Shown: positions 36,942 through 47,226, numbered from the stretch's first letter. The stretch: 64,000 nt of DNA from Alteromonadaceae bacterium BrNp21-10 (GCA_030418115.1 JAUHQD010000010.1:62001-126000), one strand, 5' to 3'. Notes: a model not told the origin generated them from the letters alone. Translations and numbers: made by a program.

Positions 36942-37583
36942 TCAACATGTTACTTGTGCCACGTATTGCAAATAGTCTTTAATACTCTGCTCAACATCTC
37001 GATGCACTAACGGCATGTCCTGCATGGTGTCGATAATCTTCGCCTTGGGATTATCCTGACATAGCTGCAAGTAACGAGCACGGGTACGCTCAAAAAAACT
37101 GATATCTTCTATTTCAATACGATCTAACTCCCCACGGCCTCGTGCACGTTGTAAACCAACACTTGGCTCAACATCCATATATAAGGTCAAATCTGGGGTA
37201 AAACCTTTTAAAGTAATGCTACGTAGCGGCTCCATAACGTCTGTCGGAATTTGCCGACCACCACCTTGATAGGCTTGGGAAGACATATCATGGCGATCAG
37301 CAATCACCCATGTGCCGGCCTCTAAATTTGGCTTAATCACATTGGCTATCAATTGCGCGCGAGCGGCGTACATTAATAGTAGTTCAGCTTCTACTGTCAC
37401 TTTTTCATCTTGCCAAGGCTGTTTTACGCAAGCTCGAATAGCCTCCGCCATTGGCGTTCCGCCAGGCTCACGGGTACAAATGACCTTATGTCCTGCCGCC
37501 TCAATTTTTGATTTAATGATATCGATAGCGGTGCTTTTACCGGCACCTTCTAAACCTTCAATTGCAATAAATTTACCTAACAT
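36942..37583 (-). CDS. tmk: Thymidylate kinase
   Basis: A 213-residue kinase that converts dTMP to dTDP. The P-loop is IEGLEGAGKSTA (8-19); the dTMP-binding TREPGGTPMAE (36-46) and DRHDMSSQAYQGGGR follow, with the lid segment RGELDRIE later, all as in the bacterial type. It is between mltG and holB, the same neighbourhood as in E. coli. Start ATG at 37583. Confidence 0.96.
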   Translation of the reverse strand: MLGKFIAIEGLEGAGKSTAIDIIKSKIEAAGHKVICTREPGGTPMAEAIRACVKQPWQDEKVTVEAELLLMYAARAQLIANVIKPNLEAGTWVIADRHDMSSQAYQGGGRQIPTDVMEPLRSITLKGFTPDLTLYMDVEPSVGLQRARGRGELDRIEIEDISFFERTRARYLQLCQDNPKAKIIDTMQDMPLVHRDVEQSIKDYLQYVAQVTC

Positions 37584-37638
37584 GGATCCCGCTTTTACTG
37601 TGATATTGTTGTTAATTATAGTTTTGATATCGTTTCAA

Positions 37639-38634
37639 TTATCTGTTCAATTGGTACTGACGCACTGCTGCATTATGCTGTTTCAGGGTTTCGGAAAACT
37701 GATGACTACCATCCCCACGAGCGACAAAATACAGTGCGGCGGTATCTTGTGGATGTAACGCGGCGTCAATAGCCAATTTACCCGGCATCGCAATTGGCGT
37801 TGGCGGCAATCCTTTAATCACATAGGTATTGTAAGGGGTTGGTCGGCGTAAGTCAGCCCGTTTAATGTTGCCATTAAAACTTTCGCCCATACCGTAAATA
37901 ACTGTAGGGTCGGTCTGCAAACGCATATTAGTATTCAAACGATTAACAAACACCCCAGCTATCAAAGGACGCTCTGCCGATACCGCTGTTTCCTTCTCGA
38001 TAATGGAAGCCATGATTAACGCTTCGTAGGGCTCTTGGTAAGGTAATAAAGGCTGACGCTGTTCCCAGGCTTTTTCTAAATAACTTTGCATATTTTGATA
38101 GGCTTGAAGGATCAATTCTTTGGCTGAGGTACCTTGGGTAATCTGGTAGGTATCGGGCATCAACCAGCCCTCTAAAGAACCACCTTCAATATTAAGCTCC
38201 ACAATAATGCTATTAATGTCGGTATTTAGCGTATCAAGGGCTTCGTGCTGTTGCATGATTTGCCACCATTGACGCCAGGTTAATCCTTCAACAAGAGCAA
38301 TGGCGAAGTGTTTTTCTTTGCCCGCCACCATCATTTGTAATGTATCGACTAATGACTGCTGAGGACTAATTTCATAATAACCCGCCTTAATGCTAGCCAG
38401 ATGTGGATTGAGCTTTAGCCACAATTTTGTCCAATGAACATCGACAATTAACTGTTGTTCAGCAAATTGCCTCAACAGTGATTGTGCGGTACTACCCTTT
38501 ACAATATGAATCTCAAAAGCCGCTTTATTAGCTAACGGCTGTATGCCAAAACCTTGATATTGACGCCACATGATCAACGCTAATATCAAAATCAAAAATA
38601 ATGAAAAACCTAACAATAACGTGCGTTTATTCAT
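37639..38634 (-). CDS. mltG: Endolytic murein transglycosylase MltG
   Basis: A 331-residue inner-membrane protein with one N-terminal helix (about 5-22) and a periplasmic YceG domain. The enzyme cuts nascent glycan strands and may act as a terminase. Conserved segments are the LysM-like first part (IHIVKGSTAQSLLRQFAEQ), LEGWLMPDTYQI, and the active-site region MASIIEKETAVSAERP with the catalytic glutamate, then RLQTDPTVIYG and PYNTYVIKGLPPTPIAMPG. It overlaps pabC by four bases. Confidence 0.95.
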   Translation of the reverse strand: MNKRTLLLGFSLFLILILALIMWRQYQGFGIQPLANKAAFEIHIVKGSTAQSLLRQFAEQQLIVDVHWTKLWLKLNPHLASIKAGYYEISPQQSLVDTLQMMVAGKEKHFAIALVEGLTWRQWWQIMQQHEALDTLNTDINSIIVELNIEGGSLEGWLMPDTYQITQGTSAKELILQAYQNMQSYLEKAWEQRQPLLPYQEPYEALIMASIIEKETAVSAERPLIAGVFVNRLNTNMRLQTDPTVIYGMGESFNGNIKRADLRRPTPYNTYVIKGLPPTPIAMPGKLAIDAALHPQDTAALYFVARGDGSHQFSETLKQHNAAVRQYQLNR

Positions 38635-39428
38635 TCAGACAACCAATGTTGAACCAGTTTGACGGCATCAATAGCAAACGACGTTTGTTGAAATTGAATA
38701 ACAGGGACGATGTTCATTAGGCTATTGGTAATAAATACCGCGGATGCTGATGTTAACTGAGATACCGGCATTCTTACCTCTAAGACATTGATGCCATTAT
38801 TTTTCATTACTTCAATAACCTTGTTACGCATTACACCTTCAACTCCACAGTAGTGTAAATCCGGCGTATACCAACTGCCGTTGTTTTGCCAAAACAAGTT
38901 AGCCGCAGATGTTTCTACCATCATGCCATCCGTATCGGTGACCAACACATCCTGCCATTGATTTAACACCTGTTGCCGTTTAATCAATACTTGCTCTAAA
39001 CGATTTAAATGTTTAATCCCAGCTAACAAAGGTTGCTTACCTAAGGAGATGTTACTCAACTCTAGTTCAATACCTTGTTGTTGCCATTGGCTATAATGCG
39101 GCGGTAAAACATGAGTGCTAATAATATAATGTGGGGATGTCGCTGGAATAGGATCATAGCCACGGCCACCACTACCACGACTGATTAATACCTTTATTAC
39201 GCCGTTATCGAGCTGGTTAGCCGTTGAAGCAATTTCACTGGCTAATTGCTGCCATAATGCAAAAGGCAAGTACAGACGCTCACAGGCATGCTGTAGGCGC
39301 TTAATATGCGCTTCACACAGTTGCGCCTTAGCGTTTACTACTGCAATAGTGGTAAAACAGCCATCGCCGTATTGAACAGCCCGATCGCTAACTGACAATG
39401 TAATGGATTGTGTTGTGATTTTATTCAT
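38631..39428 (-). CDS. pabC: Aminodeoxychorismate lyase
   Basis: About 265 residues of fold type IV PLP enzyme, which makes 4-aminobenzoate for folate. Motifs are DRAVQYGDGCFTT near the start, ISRGSGGRGYDP, KHLNRLEQVL with the lysine that binds PLP, and the TDTDGMMVETSAANLFW segment. A GTG at 39449 is in frame, but it lies inside the hairpin that follows fabF; the ATG at 39428 matches the family start. Overlaps mltG by four bases. Confidence 0.92.
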   Translation of the reverse strand: MNKITTQSITLSVSDRAVQYGDGCFTTIAVVNAKAQLCEAHIKRLQHACERLYLPFALWQQLASEIASTANQLDNGVIKVLISRGSGGRGYDPIPATSPHYIISTHVLPPHYSQWQQQGIELELSNISLGKQPLLAGIKHLNRLEQVLIKRQQVLNQWQDVLVTDTDGMMVETSAANLFWQNNGSWYTPDLHYCGVEGVMRNKVIEVMKNNGINVLEVRMPVSQLTSASAVFITNSLMNIVPVIQFQQTSFAIDAVKLVQHWLSE

Positions 39429-39435
39429 CTTAAAA

Positions 39436-39473
39436 ATAAAAATGCCCACTAAGCATTAAGATTAATGGGCATT
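39436..39473 (-). terminator. Terminator-like hairpin between fabF and pabC
   Basis: AATGCCCA (39466-39473 on the complement) pairs with TGGGCATT (39441-39448) around a 17-base loop, followed on the minus strand by TTTATTTTT. It lies 60 bases after fabF and only about 13 bases before the pabC ATG, so it probably lowers, rather than ends, transcription into pabC. Confidence 0.7.
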
Positions 39474-39532
39474 ATTAATATCAGCTCGATTCTAATTAAA
39501 CAACTTAGATCGGCGATAACTATTCGAATTAT

Positions 39533-40771
39533 TTAGACTTTTTTAAATAAAAGTGAACCATTTGTGCCACCAAAGCCAAAGGAGTTACACAATGCGTACT
39601 CCATTTGTACTTTACGCGTCTCATTGGCAACATAATCTAAATCGCAACCTTCACCTGGATTATCGAGGTTAATTGTTGGCGGTGCCACTTGGTCTTGCAA
39701 AGCCAATGCGGTGAATATGGCTTCAATCGCGCCAGCTGCACCGAGTAAATGACCGGTCATCGATTTTGTAGAACTCACCAATACCGAGTGCGCTGAATTA
39801 CCAAATACCGATTTAACCGCATTGGTCTCGGCAATATCACCCGCTGGCGTGGAAGTACCGTGAGCATTGATATAACCAATTTGTTCAACATTAACCTGCG
39901 CGTCATTCAAGGTATTAACCATGGCATCGGCAGCCCCTGCGCCATCAGCGGGTGGCGACGTCATGTGATGAGCATCGCCGCTCATACCAAAACCTACCAA
40001 TTCAGCATATATTTTGGCACCACGGGCTTTGGCATGCTCATATTCTTCAAGCATCACCACACCAGCACCTTCGCCCATAACAAAACCATCACGATCTTTA
40101 TCCCACGGACGACTAGCCGCTTGCGGATCATCATTACGAGTTGATAAGGCACGAGCGGCAGCAAAACCGCCTAAGCCTAACGGCGTAATTGAGGCTTCGG
40201 CACCGCCGGCTAACATGCAATCAGCGTCACCATAGGCGATGGTACGCGCCGCAATACCAATATTGTGCACGCCGGTAGTACAGGCTGTAACAATATTAAT
40301 ATTCGGGCCTTTTAGCCCTTCCATAATGGAAAGAAAGCCTGAAATCATGTTGGTAATCGTTGATGGTACAAAGAAAGGCGAAATTCGACGTGGTCCACTA
40401 GCGATTAATTTTGAATGATTTTCTTCAATTAATCCCAAACCACCAATACCAGAACCAATGGCAACCCCAATGCGTTTAGCATTTTGATCGGTTACTTCAA
40501 TACCTGAATCGGCCAGCGCTTGTTTACCCGCTGCGATCCCGTACTGAATAAACAAATCCATCTTCTTAGTTTCTTTTTTAGGTATGTACGCTTCAGCATC
40601 AAAACCTTTTAACGAACCAGCAAAATGGGTAGTAAAATCATCTACGTTAAAATAGCTGATTTTGTCAATACCGCTTTGACCGTTGAGGATAGCGCTCCAC
40701 GTCGAGCTAACATCGTTGCCCAATGGCGAAAGCATACCCAAACCGGTAAGCACCACACGTCTTTTAGACAT
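39533..40771 (-). CDS. fabF: Beta-ketoacyl-ACP synthase II
   Basis: A 412-residue condensing enzyme of fatty-acid elongation. The catalytic cysteine lies in [14 protein letters not shown], and the two histidines lie in GTSTPAGD (preceded by NAH) and [21 protein letters not shown] closes the protein. A longer frame from 40807 exists, but the ATG at 40771 follows GGAG and gives the family start [10 protein letters not shown]. It follows acpP, with the acpP terminator between them, as in E. coli. Confidence 0.97.
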   Translation of the reverse strand: MSKRRVVLTGLGMLSPLGNDVSSTWSAILNGQSGIDKISYFNVDDFTTHFAGSLKGFDAEAYIPKKETKKMDLFIQYGIAAGKQALADSGIEVTDQNAKRIGVAIGSGIGGLGLIEENHSKLIASGPRRISPFFVPSTITNMISGFLSIMEGLKGPNINIVTACTTGVHNIGIAARTIAYGDADCMLAGGAEASITPLGLGGFAAARALSTRNDDPQAASRPWDKDRDGFVMGEGAGVVMLEEYEHAKARGAKIYAELVGFGMSGDAHHMTSPPADGAGAADAMVNTLNDAQVNVEQIGYINAHGTSTPAGDIAETNAVKSVFGNSAHSVLVSSTKSMTGHLLGAAGAIEAIFTALALQDQVAPPTINLDNPGEGCDLDYVANETRKVQMEYALCNSFGFGGTNGSLLFKKV

Positions 40772-40890
40772 CGGATTCTCCGTTGCATAGAGGTTGTGAA
40801 TTAACAATCATAAATAAAGGAACAGCAGTTATCATAGCCGCGAAGTGCTTCTCTAGTTAACTTAACTGATTAGTGACATTTGTTGAGTAG

Positions 40891-40920
40891 ATTAAAAAAA
40901 CGGCTCAGATAGAGCCGTTT
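40891..40920 (-). terminator. Terminator after acpP
   Basis: On the minus strand AAACGGCTC, five-base loop, GAGCCGTTT followed by a T run (40891-40900 on the complement). It lies ten bases after the acpP stop. Partial read-through would set the lower level of fabF relative to acpP. Confidence 0.88.
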
Positions 40921-40929
40921 CAGGAATAC

Positions 40930-41169
40930 TTAAGCGTCTTTGTGGGTATTGATATAGTCGATGGCAGATTGAACTGTTGTAATTTTTTCTGCTTCTTCGT
41001 CAGGAATTTCAGTATCAAATTCTTCTTCCAAAGCCATTACCAATTCTACTGTATCTAATGAGTCTGCACCCAAATCATCAACAAAAGAGGCTTCTGATTT
41101 TACTTCTTCTTCTTTAACACCCAATTGCTCGATAATGATTTTGATAACGCGTTCTTCAATATTACTCAT
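40930..41169 (-). CDS. acpP: Acyl carrier protein
   Basis: A 79-residue acidic carrier protein. The phosphopantetheine-bearing serine is S37 in [12 protein letters not shown]. Helical pattern and length match the E. coli protein (78). It shuttles acyl chains between the Fab enzymes encoded around it and PlsX. The upstream 199-base space to fabG probably holds its own strong promoter. Confidence 0.98.
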   Translation of the reverse strand: MSNIEERVIKIIIEQLGVKEEEVKSEASFVDDLGADSLDTVELVMALEEEFDTEIPDEEAEKITTVQSAIDYINTHKDA

Positions 41170-41368
41170 AGTATTTCTCGTTTTTCCTAAAAATTAGGTT
41201 ACTTAAATAAAGTGGCGGCTAGTTTATTCAGCATCACTAGCCCTTGCAAGTCAGCAACCAGTTTTTTTATCTGGTCGAACCACAAAATACCACACTTTTC
41301 GACAATAGTATCCGGTAAAAACACCAACTAATACTACATGTTTTTTATTAAACTTTTAATTTTTCCTT

Positions 41369-42106
41369 TTAACTCATGAACATACCGCCATTTACATGCA
41401 ATGTTTCACCATTGATGTAAGCAGCTTGGTCAGAAGCTAAAAATAATGCCGCCGCCGCAATTTCTGCGGGAGTACCGAGGCGATTTGCCGGAATATCTTT
41501 AAAAATGGCTTGTTTTTGCTCATCGGATAACGATTGGGTCATATCAGTATCAATAAAACCCGGGGCAATTACGTTGACTGTTATACCACGAGAACCCACT
41601 TCACGAGCCATAGATTTACTAAATCCAATTACCCCAGCTTTGGCTGCTGCATAGTTAGCTTGTCCAGCATTACCCGATGAACCCACCACCGAACCGATGT
41701 TAATAATACGGCCATGACGCTTTTTCATCATGCCACGTAATACCGCTTTAGATAACTTAAAAATAGAGGTTAGGTTGGTTTGAATAATATCCGACCACTC
41801 ATCATCTTTCATACGCATCAATAAATTATCGCGAGTAATACCGGCGTTATTGATTAAAATATCAATCACCCCAAACTCTTCAGAAATAGCAGCCAATAAT
41901 TGCTGTATGGACTCATCATCAGTGACATTCAGCTCAAAACCTTTACCTTTATCACCTAAATAATCTGAAATAGCCTGCGCACCATTATCAGAAGTGGCAG
42001 TACCTATAACCGTTGCACCTTGAGCAACTAAGGTTTCAGCAATTGCCTTGCCAATACCACGACTAGCACCTGTTACTAGGGCAATTTTTCCATTTAAATC
42101 AAACAT
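41369..42106 (-). CDS. fabG: 3-Oxoacyl-ACP reductase
   Basis: A 245-residue short-chain dehydrogenase that reduces beta-ketoacyl-ACP with NADPH. The coenzyme motif is VTGASRGIGKAIAE (12-25); NNAGITRDNL follows, and the active-site serine, tyrosine and lysine are in INIGSVVGSSG and NYAAAKAGV. C-terminal HVNGGMFM matches the family. Eleven bases after fabD; the acpP gene follows after 199 bases. Confidence 0.97.
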   Translation of the reverse strand: MFDLNGKIALVTGASRGIGKAIAETLVAQGATVIGTATSDNGAQAISDYLGDKGKGFELNVTDDESIQQLLAAISEEFGVIDILINNAGITRDNLLMRMKDDEWSDIIQTNLTSIFKLSKAVLRGMMKKRHGRIINIGSVVGSSGNAGQANYAAAKAGVIGFSKSMAREVGSRGITVNVIAPGFIDTDMTQSLSDEQKQAIFKDIPANRLGTPAEIAAAALFLASDQAAYINGETLHVNGGMFMS

Positions 42107-42116
42107 AATATTATTC

Positions 42117-43034
42117 CTATAACGCGGCTTGTAGTGAGTCAGCTGTATTCACGGCACTACATTCCACTGATTTTTCTATACGTTTAGCAAGGCCTGTTAA
42201 TACTTTACCCGGACCTATTTCAAAATGTGTGGTTAAACCTTGTTTAACTAACTTTTGCACGGATTCGGTCCAGCGTACTGGGCTATATAACTGCCTAATT
42301 AACGCCTGTTTAATCGCCGCAGGCTCATTTTGAGCAATAACATCAACATTATTAATCACGTCAATTTTAGGCGTATTGAATGTGATAGCATCCAGAATTT
42401 CAGCTAGTTTCTCAGCGGCTGGCAGCATCAATGCACAATGAGACGGCACACTAACGGGTAAAGGTAATGCGCGCTTAGCACCGGCTTCTTTACATAAAAC
42501 ACCTGCACGTTCCACTGCAGCTGCATGACCGGCAATAACCACCTGCCCAGGAGAATTGAAATTCACCGCGGATACCACTTCATCACCCGCAGCCTGTAGG
42601 CAACTGGCAATGACTTTATCGTCATCTAAGCCAATAATGGCGGCCATGCCACCGATACCTGCTGGTACTGCCTGTTGCATAAACTGCCCACGCAATTCAA
42701 CTAAGCGAATGGCATCAACAAAATCAATTACGCCAGCACAGGCTAATGCGGAATATTCGCCTAAGCTATGACCTGCCATCGCAGCTGGAGCCTTACCGCC
42801 TTGTTGGATCCATGTACGATAAATGGCCACACTACTGGCTAACAAAGCCGGCTGAGTCACTTGAGTGGCATTAAGCTGTTCTGCGCTGCCATGTTGCACT
42901 AATTGCCAAAGATCAAAATCCAAAACCGTACTGGCTTCATCAAAGGTGTCTTTAACAATACTATATTCGTTGGCTAAATCGGCAAGCATGCCAACAGACT
43001 GCGACCCCTGACCGGGAAACACAAAAGCCTGCAT
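42117..43034 (-). CDS. fabD: Malonyl-CoA:ACP transacylase
   Basis: A 305-residue transacylase that loads malonate on AcpP. The start FVFPGQGSQSVGML, the nucleophile motif GHSLGEYSALA with S90, and the histidine in VSVPSHCALM are present. Length fits E. coli FabD (309). It is in the order fabH-fabD-fabG-acpP. Confidence 0.97.
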   Translation of the reverse strand: MQAFVFPGQGSQSVGMLADLANEYSIVKDTFDEASTVLDFDLWQLVQHGSAEQLNATQVTQPALLASSVAIYRTWIQQGGKAPAAMAGHSLGEYSALACAGVIDFVDAIRLVELRGQFMQQAVPAGIGGMAAIIGLDDDKVIASCLQAAGDEVVSAVNFNSPGQVVIAGHAAAVERAGVLCKEAGAKRALPLPVSVPSHCALMLPAAEKLAEILDAITFNTPKIDVINNVDVIAQNEPAAIKQALIRQLYSPVRWTESVQKLVKQGLTTHFEIGPGKVLTGLAKRIEKSVECSAVNTADSLQAAL

Positions 43035-43066
43035 ATTATTCTCCTGAAATTCTTATTATTTTCGAT

Positions 43067-44026
43067 TTAATACTTAACTAACGCGGATGCCCAGGCAAAA
43101 CCACCACCAAAGGCTTCGAGCAATAAATTCTGACCGCGCTGTATGCGTCCATCACGTATGGCGGTATCTAACGCCGTAGGGACTGTTGCCGCCGAAGTAT
43201 TGCCATAATTTTCTAAGGTAAGAACAACCTGCTCCATTGGCATATCCAATTTTTTCGCCGTTGCTTTGATAATTCTAAAATTCGCTTGGTGAGGCACCAA
43301 CCAATCAAGATCGGATTTTTGCATATTGTTGGCAGCTAGGGTTTGTTCTACCACTTCACTGAGTTTAGTCACGGCAACCTTAAACACTTCATTACCCTTC
43401 ATCACGCCCCAATTCTCATGTACCGATTGCTCATTACCACGGGTTGGATTGCCTACATAAAGCAAGTCTCCGTAGGAACCCGCTGCATGAATATGGGTAG
43501 ATAAAATACCTGGTTCTTCGCTGGCTTCAATAATTGTCGCGCCTGCGCCATCACCAAATAAAATCACCATTACTCGATCATTAGGATCAACGAGGCGGGA
43601 TAAACAATCACTGCCAATCACCAATATGCGTTTACACATACCCGATTTTATATACTGATCAGCCACGCTAAGTGCATAACAATAACCGGCACAAGCAGCA
43701 GCCACATCAAAGGCTGGCACCCCATCTAAACCAAGTTCTTTTTGAATGTCACATGCCGCGCTGGGCAAAGATTTACCATGACTAGTAGTGGCGCAGATGA
43801 TCATATCGATGCTTTTAGGGTCGATTTGATTATACTCAAATGCACTACGAGCTGCAGCAGCCCCCATGGAAGCAACGGTTTCGTTTTCACCGATAATGCG
43901 ACGTTCTTTGATACCTGTGCGGTCAGTGATCCACTCATCGCTGGTATCGACCATTTTTTCTAAGTCTTCATTATTACGGACTTGACTGGGGTAATAACTA
44001 CCTGTGCCAATGATTTTCGAATACAT
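43067..44026 (-). CDS. fabH: Beta-ketoacyl-ACP synthase III
   Basis: A 319-residue enzyme that starts fatty-acid synthesis by joining acetyl-CoA to malonyl-ACP. The triad is visible: C112 in [12 protein letters not shown], the histidine in [10 protein letters not shown] and the asparagine in [12 protein letters not shown]. Length matches E. coli FabH (317). It lies 55 bases after plsX on the same strand and leads into fabD. Confidence 0.97.
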   Translation of the reverse strand: MYSKIIGTGSYYPSQVRNNEDLEKMVDTSDEWITDRTGIKERRIIGENETVASMGAAAARSAFEYNQIDPKSIDMIICATTSHGKSLPSAACDIQKELGLDGVPAFDVAAACAGYCYALSVADQYIKSGMCKRILVIGSDCLSRLVDPNDRVMVILFGDGAGATIIEASEEPGILSTHIHAAGSYGDLLYVGNPTRGNEQSVHENWGVMKGNEVFKVAVTKLSEVVEQTLAANNMQKSDLDWLVPHQANFRIIKATAKKLDMPMEQVVLTLENYGNTSAATVPTALDTAIRDGRIQRGQNLLLEAFGGGFAWASALVKY

Positions 44027-44081
44027 GTTTGTTCCTCATCTTGTTCATGCCACCACGACGTCATTCACATAACAGTTGGCA

Positions 44082-45098
44082 TCAACTTAACGTGATTTCT
44101 ATTTTATCTTTTATTTTACTTGGAACTTGCCGAGATATTTCTTGTACGGCTTCCCGGATTGCGTACTGAAAAGCTTCAATGGAGGCATTTCCGTGGCTCT
44201 TAACCACAATGCCGCGCAATCCTATCAAACTCGCCCCATTATACTGGTCGGGGTTCACTCTTGAGTAGATCTTTTTCAATAACGGCAATGCTAACCTGGC
44301 CATTATTCTGGTAAATAAATTTTGATGGGAGATGCGCTTGACTTCAACCGCGATTAATTTCCCCAGACCTTCACAAGCCTTCAAGGCAATATTGCCAACA
44401 AAACCATCAGTCACAACAACATCAGCTTTATCGGTAAAAATATCATTACCTTCTATGTATCCAATAAAATTTATATTGGTAGCATCAGTTAATAACTGCG
44501 CAGCGTGTTTAACTCTATCGTTACCTTTAATTTCTTCTTCACCCACATTCAATAGCGCTACCCGTGGGTTTTTAATGCCTTCAACCTCTTCGGCCATAAC
44601 TGAGCCCATGACTGCATATTGAAACAAGATTTCAGAATCACAGTTCACATTGGCTCCGAGATCTAATAAATAGACCTTCTTATCGGTCACCGTAGGTAAA
44701 GAGGACACCAAAGCGGGTCGGTCAATACCGGGTAAGGTTTTCAATACATAATAAGCGTTAGTCATTAACGCCCCAGTATTACCTGCGCTGACACACGCGC
44801 CGGCTTCACCTTTTTTTACTAACTCCAACGCTTTACGCATTGATGAGTCAGTTTTATTACGCAATGTAAATGCTGGTCGTTCATCCATCTCAATCACTTG
44901 AGAGCAATGAAAAATACTTAACTGAGGAGAATTGCTTTGTTTGTGTTTGGATAAGGTCGTTTCAATGATCGACTTATCACCACATAAAATAATATTCAGA
45001 AGAGGATCTTGCTGAATGGCCGCTATAGCAGCAGGGATAGTAATTGGGGGGCCAAAATCTCCCCCCATTACATCTAACGCGATCGTCAGAGTGGTCAA
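44082..45098 (-). CDS. plsX: Phosphate acyltransferase PlsX
   Basis: A 338-residue enzyme that converts acyl-ACP to acyl-phosphate for phospholipid synthesis. Key motifs are ALDVMGGDFGPP (8-19), CVSAGNTGALM, DLGANVNCDSE, LLNVGEEEIKGND and NPDQYNGASLIGLRG. The start is TTG at 45098, giving MTTLTIALDVMGG as in relatives; no ATG upstream fits. Twelve bases after rpmF, in the yceD-rpmF-plsX order of E. coli. Confidence 0.97.
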   Translation of the reverse strand: MTTLTIALDVMGGDFGPPITIPAAIAAIQQDPLLNIILCGDKSIIETTLSKHKQSNSPQLSIFHCSQVIEMDERPAFTLRNKTDSSMRKALELVKKGEAGACVSAGNTGALMTNAYYVLKTLPGIDRPALVSSLPTVTDKKVYLLDLGANVNCDSEILFQYAVMGSVMAEEVEGIKNPRVALLNVGEEEIKGNDRVKHAAQLLTDATNINFIGYIEGNDIFTDKADVVVTDGFVGNIALKACEGLGKLIAVEVKRISHQNLFTRIMARLALPLLKKIYSRVNPDQYNGASLIGLRGIVVKSHGNASIEAFQYAIREAVQEISRQVPSKIKDKIEITLS

Positions 45099-45110
45099 GA
45101 TGAGTCTCGC

Positions 45111-45281
45111 TTAAATAGCGATAACCTTCTTACCTTTATAGAAACCGTCTGCAGTCACATTGTGACGACGATGCGTTTCACCAGAAGTCGCATCTACAGA
45201 TAAGGTTGTGCTCGTTAGGGCATCATGCGAACGACGCATGCCACGCTTGGAACGAGTTTTACGACTTTTTTGTACCGCCAT
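45111..45281 (-). CDS. rpmF: Ribosomal protein L32
   Basis: A 56-residue basic protein: [20 protein letters not shown] at the start and [10 protein letters not shown] near the end, the standard L32 pattern, including the histidine-rich [10 protein letters not shown]. It is too short for many ORF filters. It lies between yceD (11 bases upstream) and plsX (12 bases downstream) as in E. coli. ATG at 45281 with TAAGGT before it. Confidence 0.97.
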   Translation of the reverse strand: MAVQKSRKTRSKRGMRRSHDALTSTTLSVDATSGETHRRHNVTADGFYKGKKVIAI

Positions 45282-45292
45282 TTACCTTACTC

Positions 45293-45814
45293 CTAATCTC
45301 GCTTAAGTTCTTTCAATACCCCAAAAGGGTTTGGACGTTCATCGGCCGGTTCGATTTTTCCAAAGCTCAATTTAGACGCATCCACAATGCAACTTTGTTC
45401 ATCATGCAAAGCTACAAGGGGTAACGCTAAAATCAGTTCGTCTTCAAATAATTGAAGCAAATCGACTTCTCCGTGGTCATTGACCTCTACCGGTTCGTAA
45501 ACATCCGGTAACTCATCAACATTATCTTTATCGCGAACAACCACGAAACAAAAAGACATGTTAATTTGATGAGCCAAAGATCCGTTACATCTTTGACAGA
45601 TAAGTGATACCGAGGTGCTTAACTCACCATCAAAAACATTAAATTCCTGCGCGTCTTTATAGAACTTAACATTAATGTTGACATGTTCAGCAACATCTTC
45701 AACTACTTCCGCTAACCTTACCATACCAGAAGATAACATCACGCCCTCATAAATTGAGCGTTTTGTGGCACTTTTAATAGGGTCTAGCCGCAAAGGCAAT
45801 TTCACAATCTGCAT
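45293..45814 (-). CDS. yceD: YceD family protein (DUF177), 23S rRNA accumulation factor
   Basis: A 173-residue soluble protein of the YceD/DUF177 family (E. coli 173 residues). It has the conserved cysteine pair in ICQRCNGSL and the acidic middle DVYEPVEVNDHGEVDLLQLF, with the end ADERPNPFGVLKELK. The family is linked to 23S rRNA accumulation and always precedes rpmF. ATG at 45814. Confidence 0.95.
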   Translation of the reverse strand: MQIVKLPLRLDPIKSATKRSIYEGVMLSSGMVRLAEVVEDVAEHVNINVKFYKDAQEFNVFDGELSTSVSLICQRCNGSLAHQINMSFCFVVVRDKDNVDELPDVYEPVEVNDHGEVDLLQLFEDELILALPLVALHDEQSCIVDASKLSFGKIEPADERPNPFGVLKELKRD

Positions 45815-45970
45815 AGGGCGCGCATAATATAGAGAGTTAGTGGCATAGTCAATATAACAAGGCGAGGTAATTCAACCCTTAGCTGTCTATTTTGACGTTT
45901 CTTTCTTGATCACTTACAAGGTAGAATTCATTTAATTAACTCACCACCGATTTACAATTAAATAAAGCCA

Positions 45971-46561
45971 ATGAAAATAGTCCTCGCCTCCACCTCACCT
46001 TTTAGAAAATCCTTATTAGAAAAATTATGTATCCCATTTACCACAGCTAACCCTAAAGTAGATGAAACGCCACTGCCATCAGAAAGCGCACCGCAACTAG
46101 TTGAACGGCTGGCAATGGCCAAAGCTAAAGCCGTAGCTGAAGAATTGCAGCAAGGCTGGGTTATTGGCTCCGACCAAGTTGCCGTTATTGATCATTGCAT
46201 ACTAGGCAAGCCCAAAACCCACGACAATGCCATCGCGCAATTACGCCAATGCAGTAGCAACAAGGTCACCTTTTACACTGGCTTATGCTTATATAATGCA
46301 GCAACTAATACCTCACAGTCACTTGTTGATACCTTTAGCGTACATTTTAAAGAGTTAAGTGATTATCAGATTGAGCGCTATTTACTCAGTGAGCAGCCCT
46401 ATAATTGTGCTGGCAGTTTTAAAAGCGAAGGTTTAGGTATCGCATTATTTGAACGCTTGGAAGGAAAAGACCCCAACACCCTCGTCGGCCTGCCTCTAAT
46501 AGATTTAATCGCACTATTTAAACAGCAAGGAATTGATATTTTTGATTACATTCAGCAGTAA
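45971..46561 (+). CDS. yceF: Maf-like nucleotide pyrophosphatase (YceF type)
   Basis: A 196-residue Maf-family enzyme. The start VLASTSPFRKSLLEKL (4-19), the acidic SDQVAVI, GKP, and the NCAGSFKSEGLGIALF and GLPLIDL segments match YceF, which hydrolyses 7-methyl-GTP in E. coli. It is divergent from yceD, as in E. coli. Catalytic Asp (in GSDQVA) is present. Confidence 0.94.
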   Translation: MKIVLASTSPFRKSLLEKLCIPFTTANPKVDETPLPSESAPQLVERLAMAKAKAVAEELQQGWVIGSDQVAVIDHCILGKPKTHDNAIAQLRQCSSNKVTFYTGLCLYNAATNTSQSLVDTFSVHFKELSDYQIERYLLSEQPYNCAGSFKSEGLGIALFERLEGKDPNTLVGLPLIDLIALFKQQGIDIFDYIQQ

Positions 46562-46584
46562 TCTAACCTACAGCACACTAGACT

Positions 46585-47226
46585 TCACAGCCATTGATGT
46601 AAGTTATTCACCGAATCGACGATTACTAACGGCTGATGCTTAAGCAGTTTTTCTTTCGGTTGTGCGCCATAAGTCACGCCAATTCGCGGCATATTAATAC
46701 TTTGCGCCATGCCCATGTCATGCTCGGTATCCCCAATCATCACCGCTTCATTCACTTCTATATTTAGCTGCGACAATATCTTAAGCAACATATCAGGATG
46801 AGGTTTAGATTCAGCCTCATCGGCACAACAAGACGTATGGAAATAATGAGCGGTGTCGGTGTCTTGCCAGATGCGATCTAAACCACGGCGCATTTTGCCC
46901 GTCGCTACCGCTAATAAACGCTGCTCAGCTTTTAATGTATTGAGTAACAAACGGCTGCCAGAAAATAACGGCGACGGCGTAGTATTGCTATATAAGTATT
47001 CATCACGATACAAACTGATTATCTGCTCTATAAAGGCTGGATCATCATTTTTAAATAACCGGTGTAAGGCAATTTCTAAACTCAGTCCAATAATATTTTG
47101 TATTGCTTCTGTTGCAGGCGGCAGCAGATTAGCGCGGGTGGCAGCATTTTGAACACAAGAAACAATCTTTGGGGTGGAGTCCATCAACGTACCATCCCAA
47201 TCGAAAATAACTAACTTATACTTCAT
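46585..47226 (-). CDS. HAD-family hydrolase (phosphoglycolate phosphatase-like)
   Basis: A 213-residue HAD subfamily IA phosphatase. Motif I is DWDGTLMDST (9-18), motif II is VATGKMRRGLD, and motifs III/IV are KPHPDMLLKIL and MIGDTEHDMGMA. All catalytic aspartates are present. Overlap of 11 bases with rluC shows co-transcription. Substrate is unknown; phosphoglycolate or a sugar phosphate is possible. Confidence 0.9.
   Translation of the reverse strand: MKYKLVIFDWDGTLMDSTPKIVSCVQNAATRANLLPPATEAIQNIIGLSLEIALHRLFKNDDPAFIEQIISLYRDEYLYSNTTPSPLFSGSRLLLNTLKAEQRLLAVATGKMRRGLDRIWQDTDTAHYFHTSCCADEAESKPHPDMLLKILSQLNIEVNEAVMIGDTEHDMGMAQSINMPRIGVTYGAQPKEKLLKHQPLVIVDSVNNLHQWL

Noticed and set aside
37312-37758. 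Plus-strand frame of 148 codons
   Set aside because: It lies antisense to tmk and mltG and shows no protein-family pattern.
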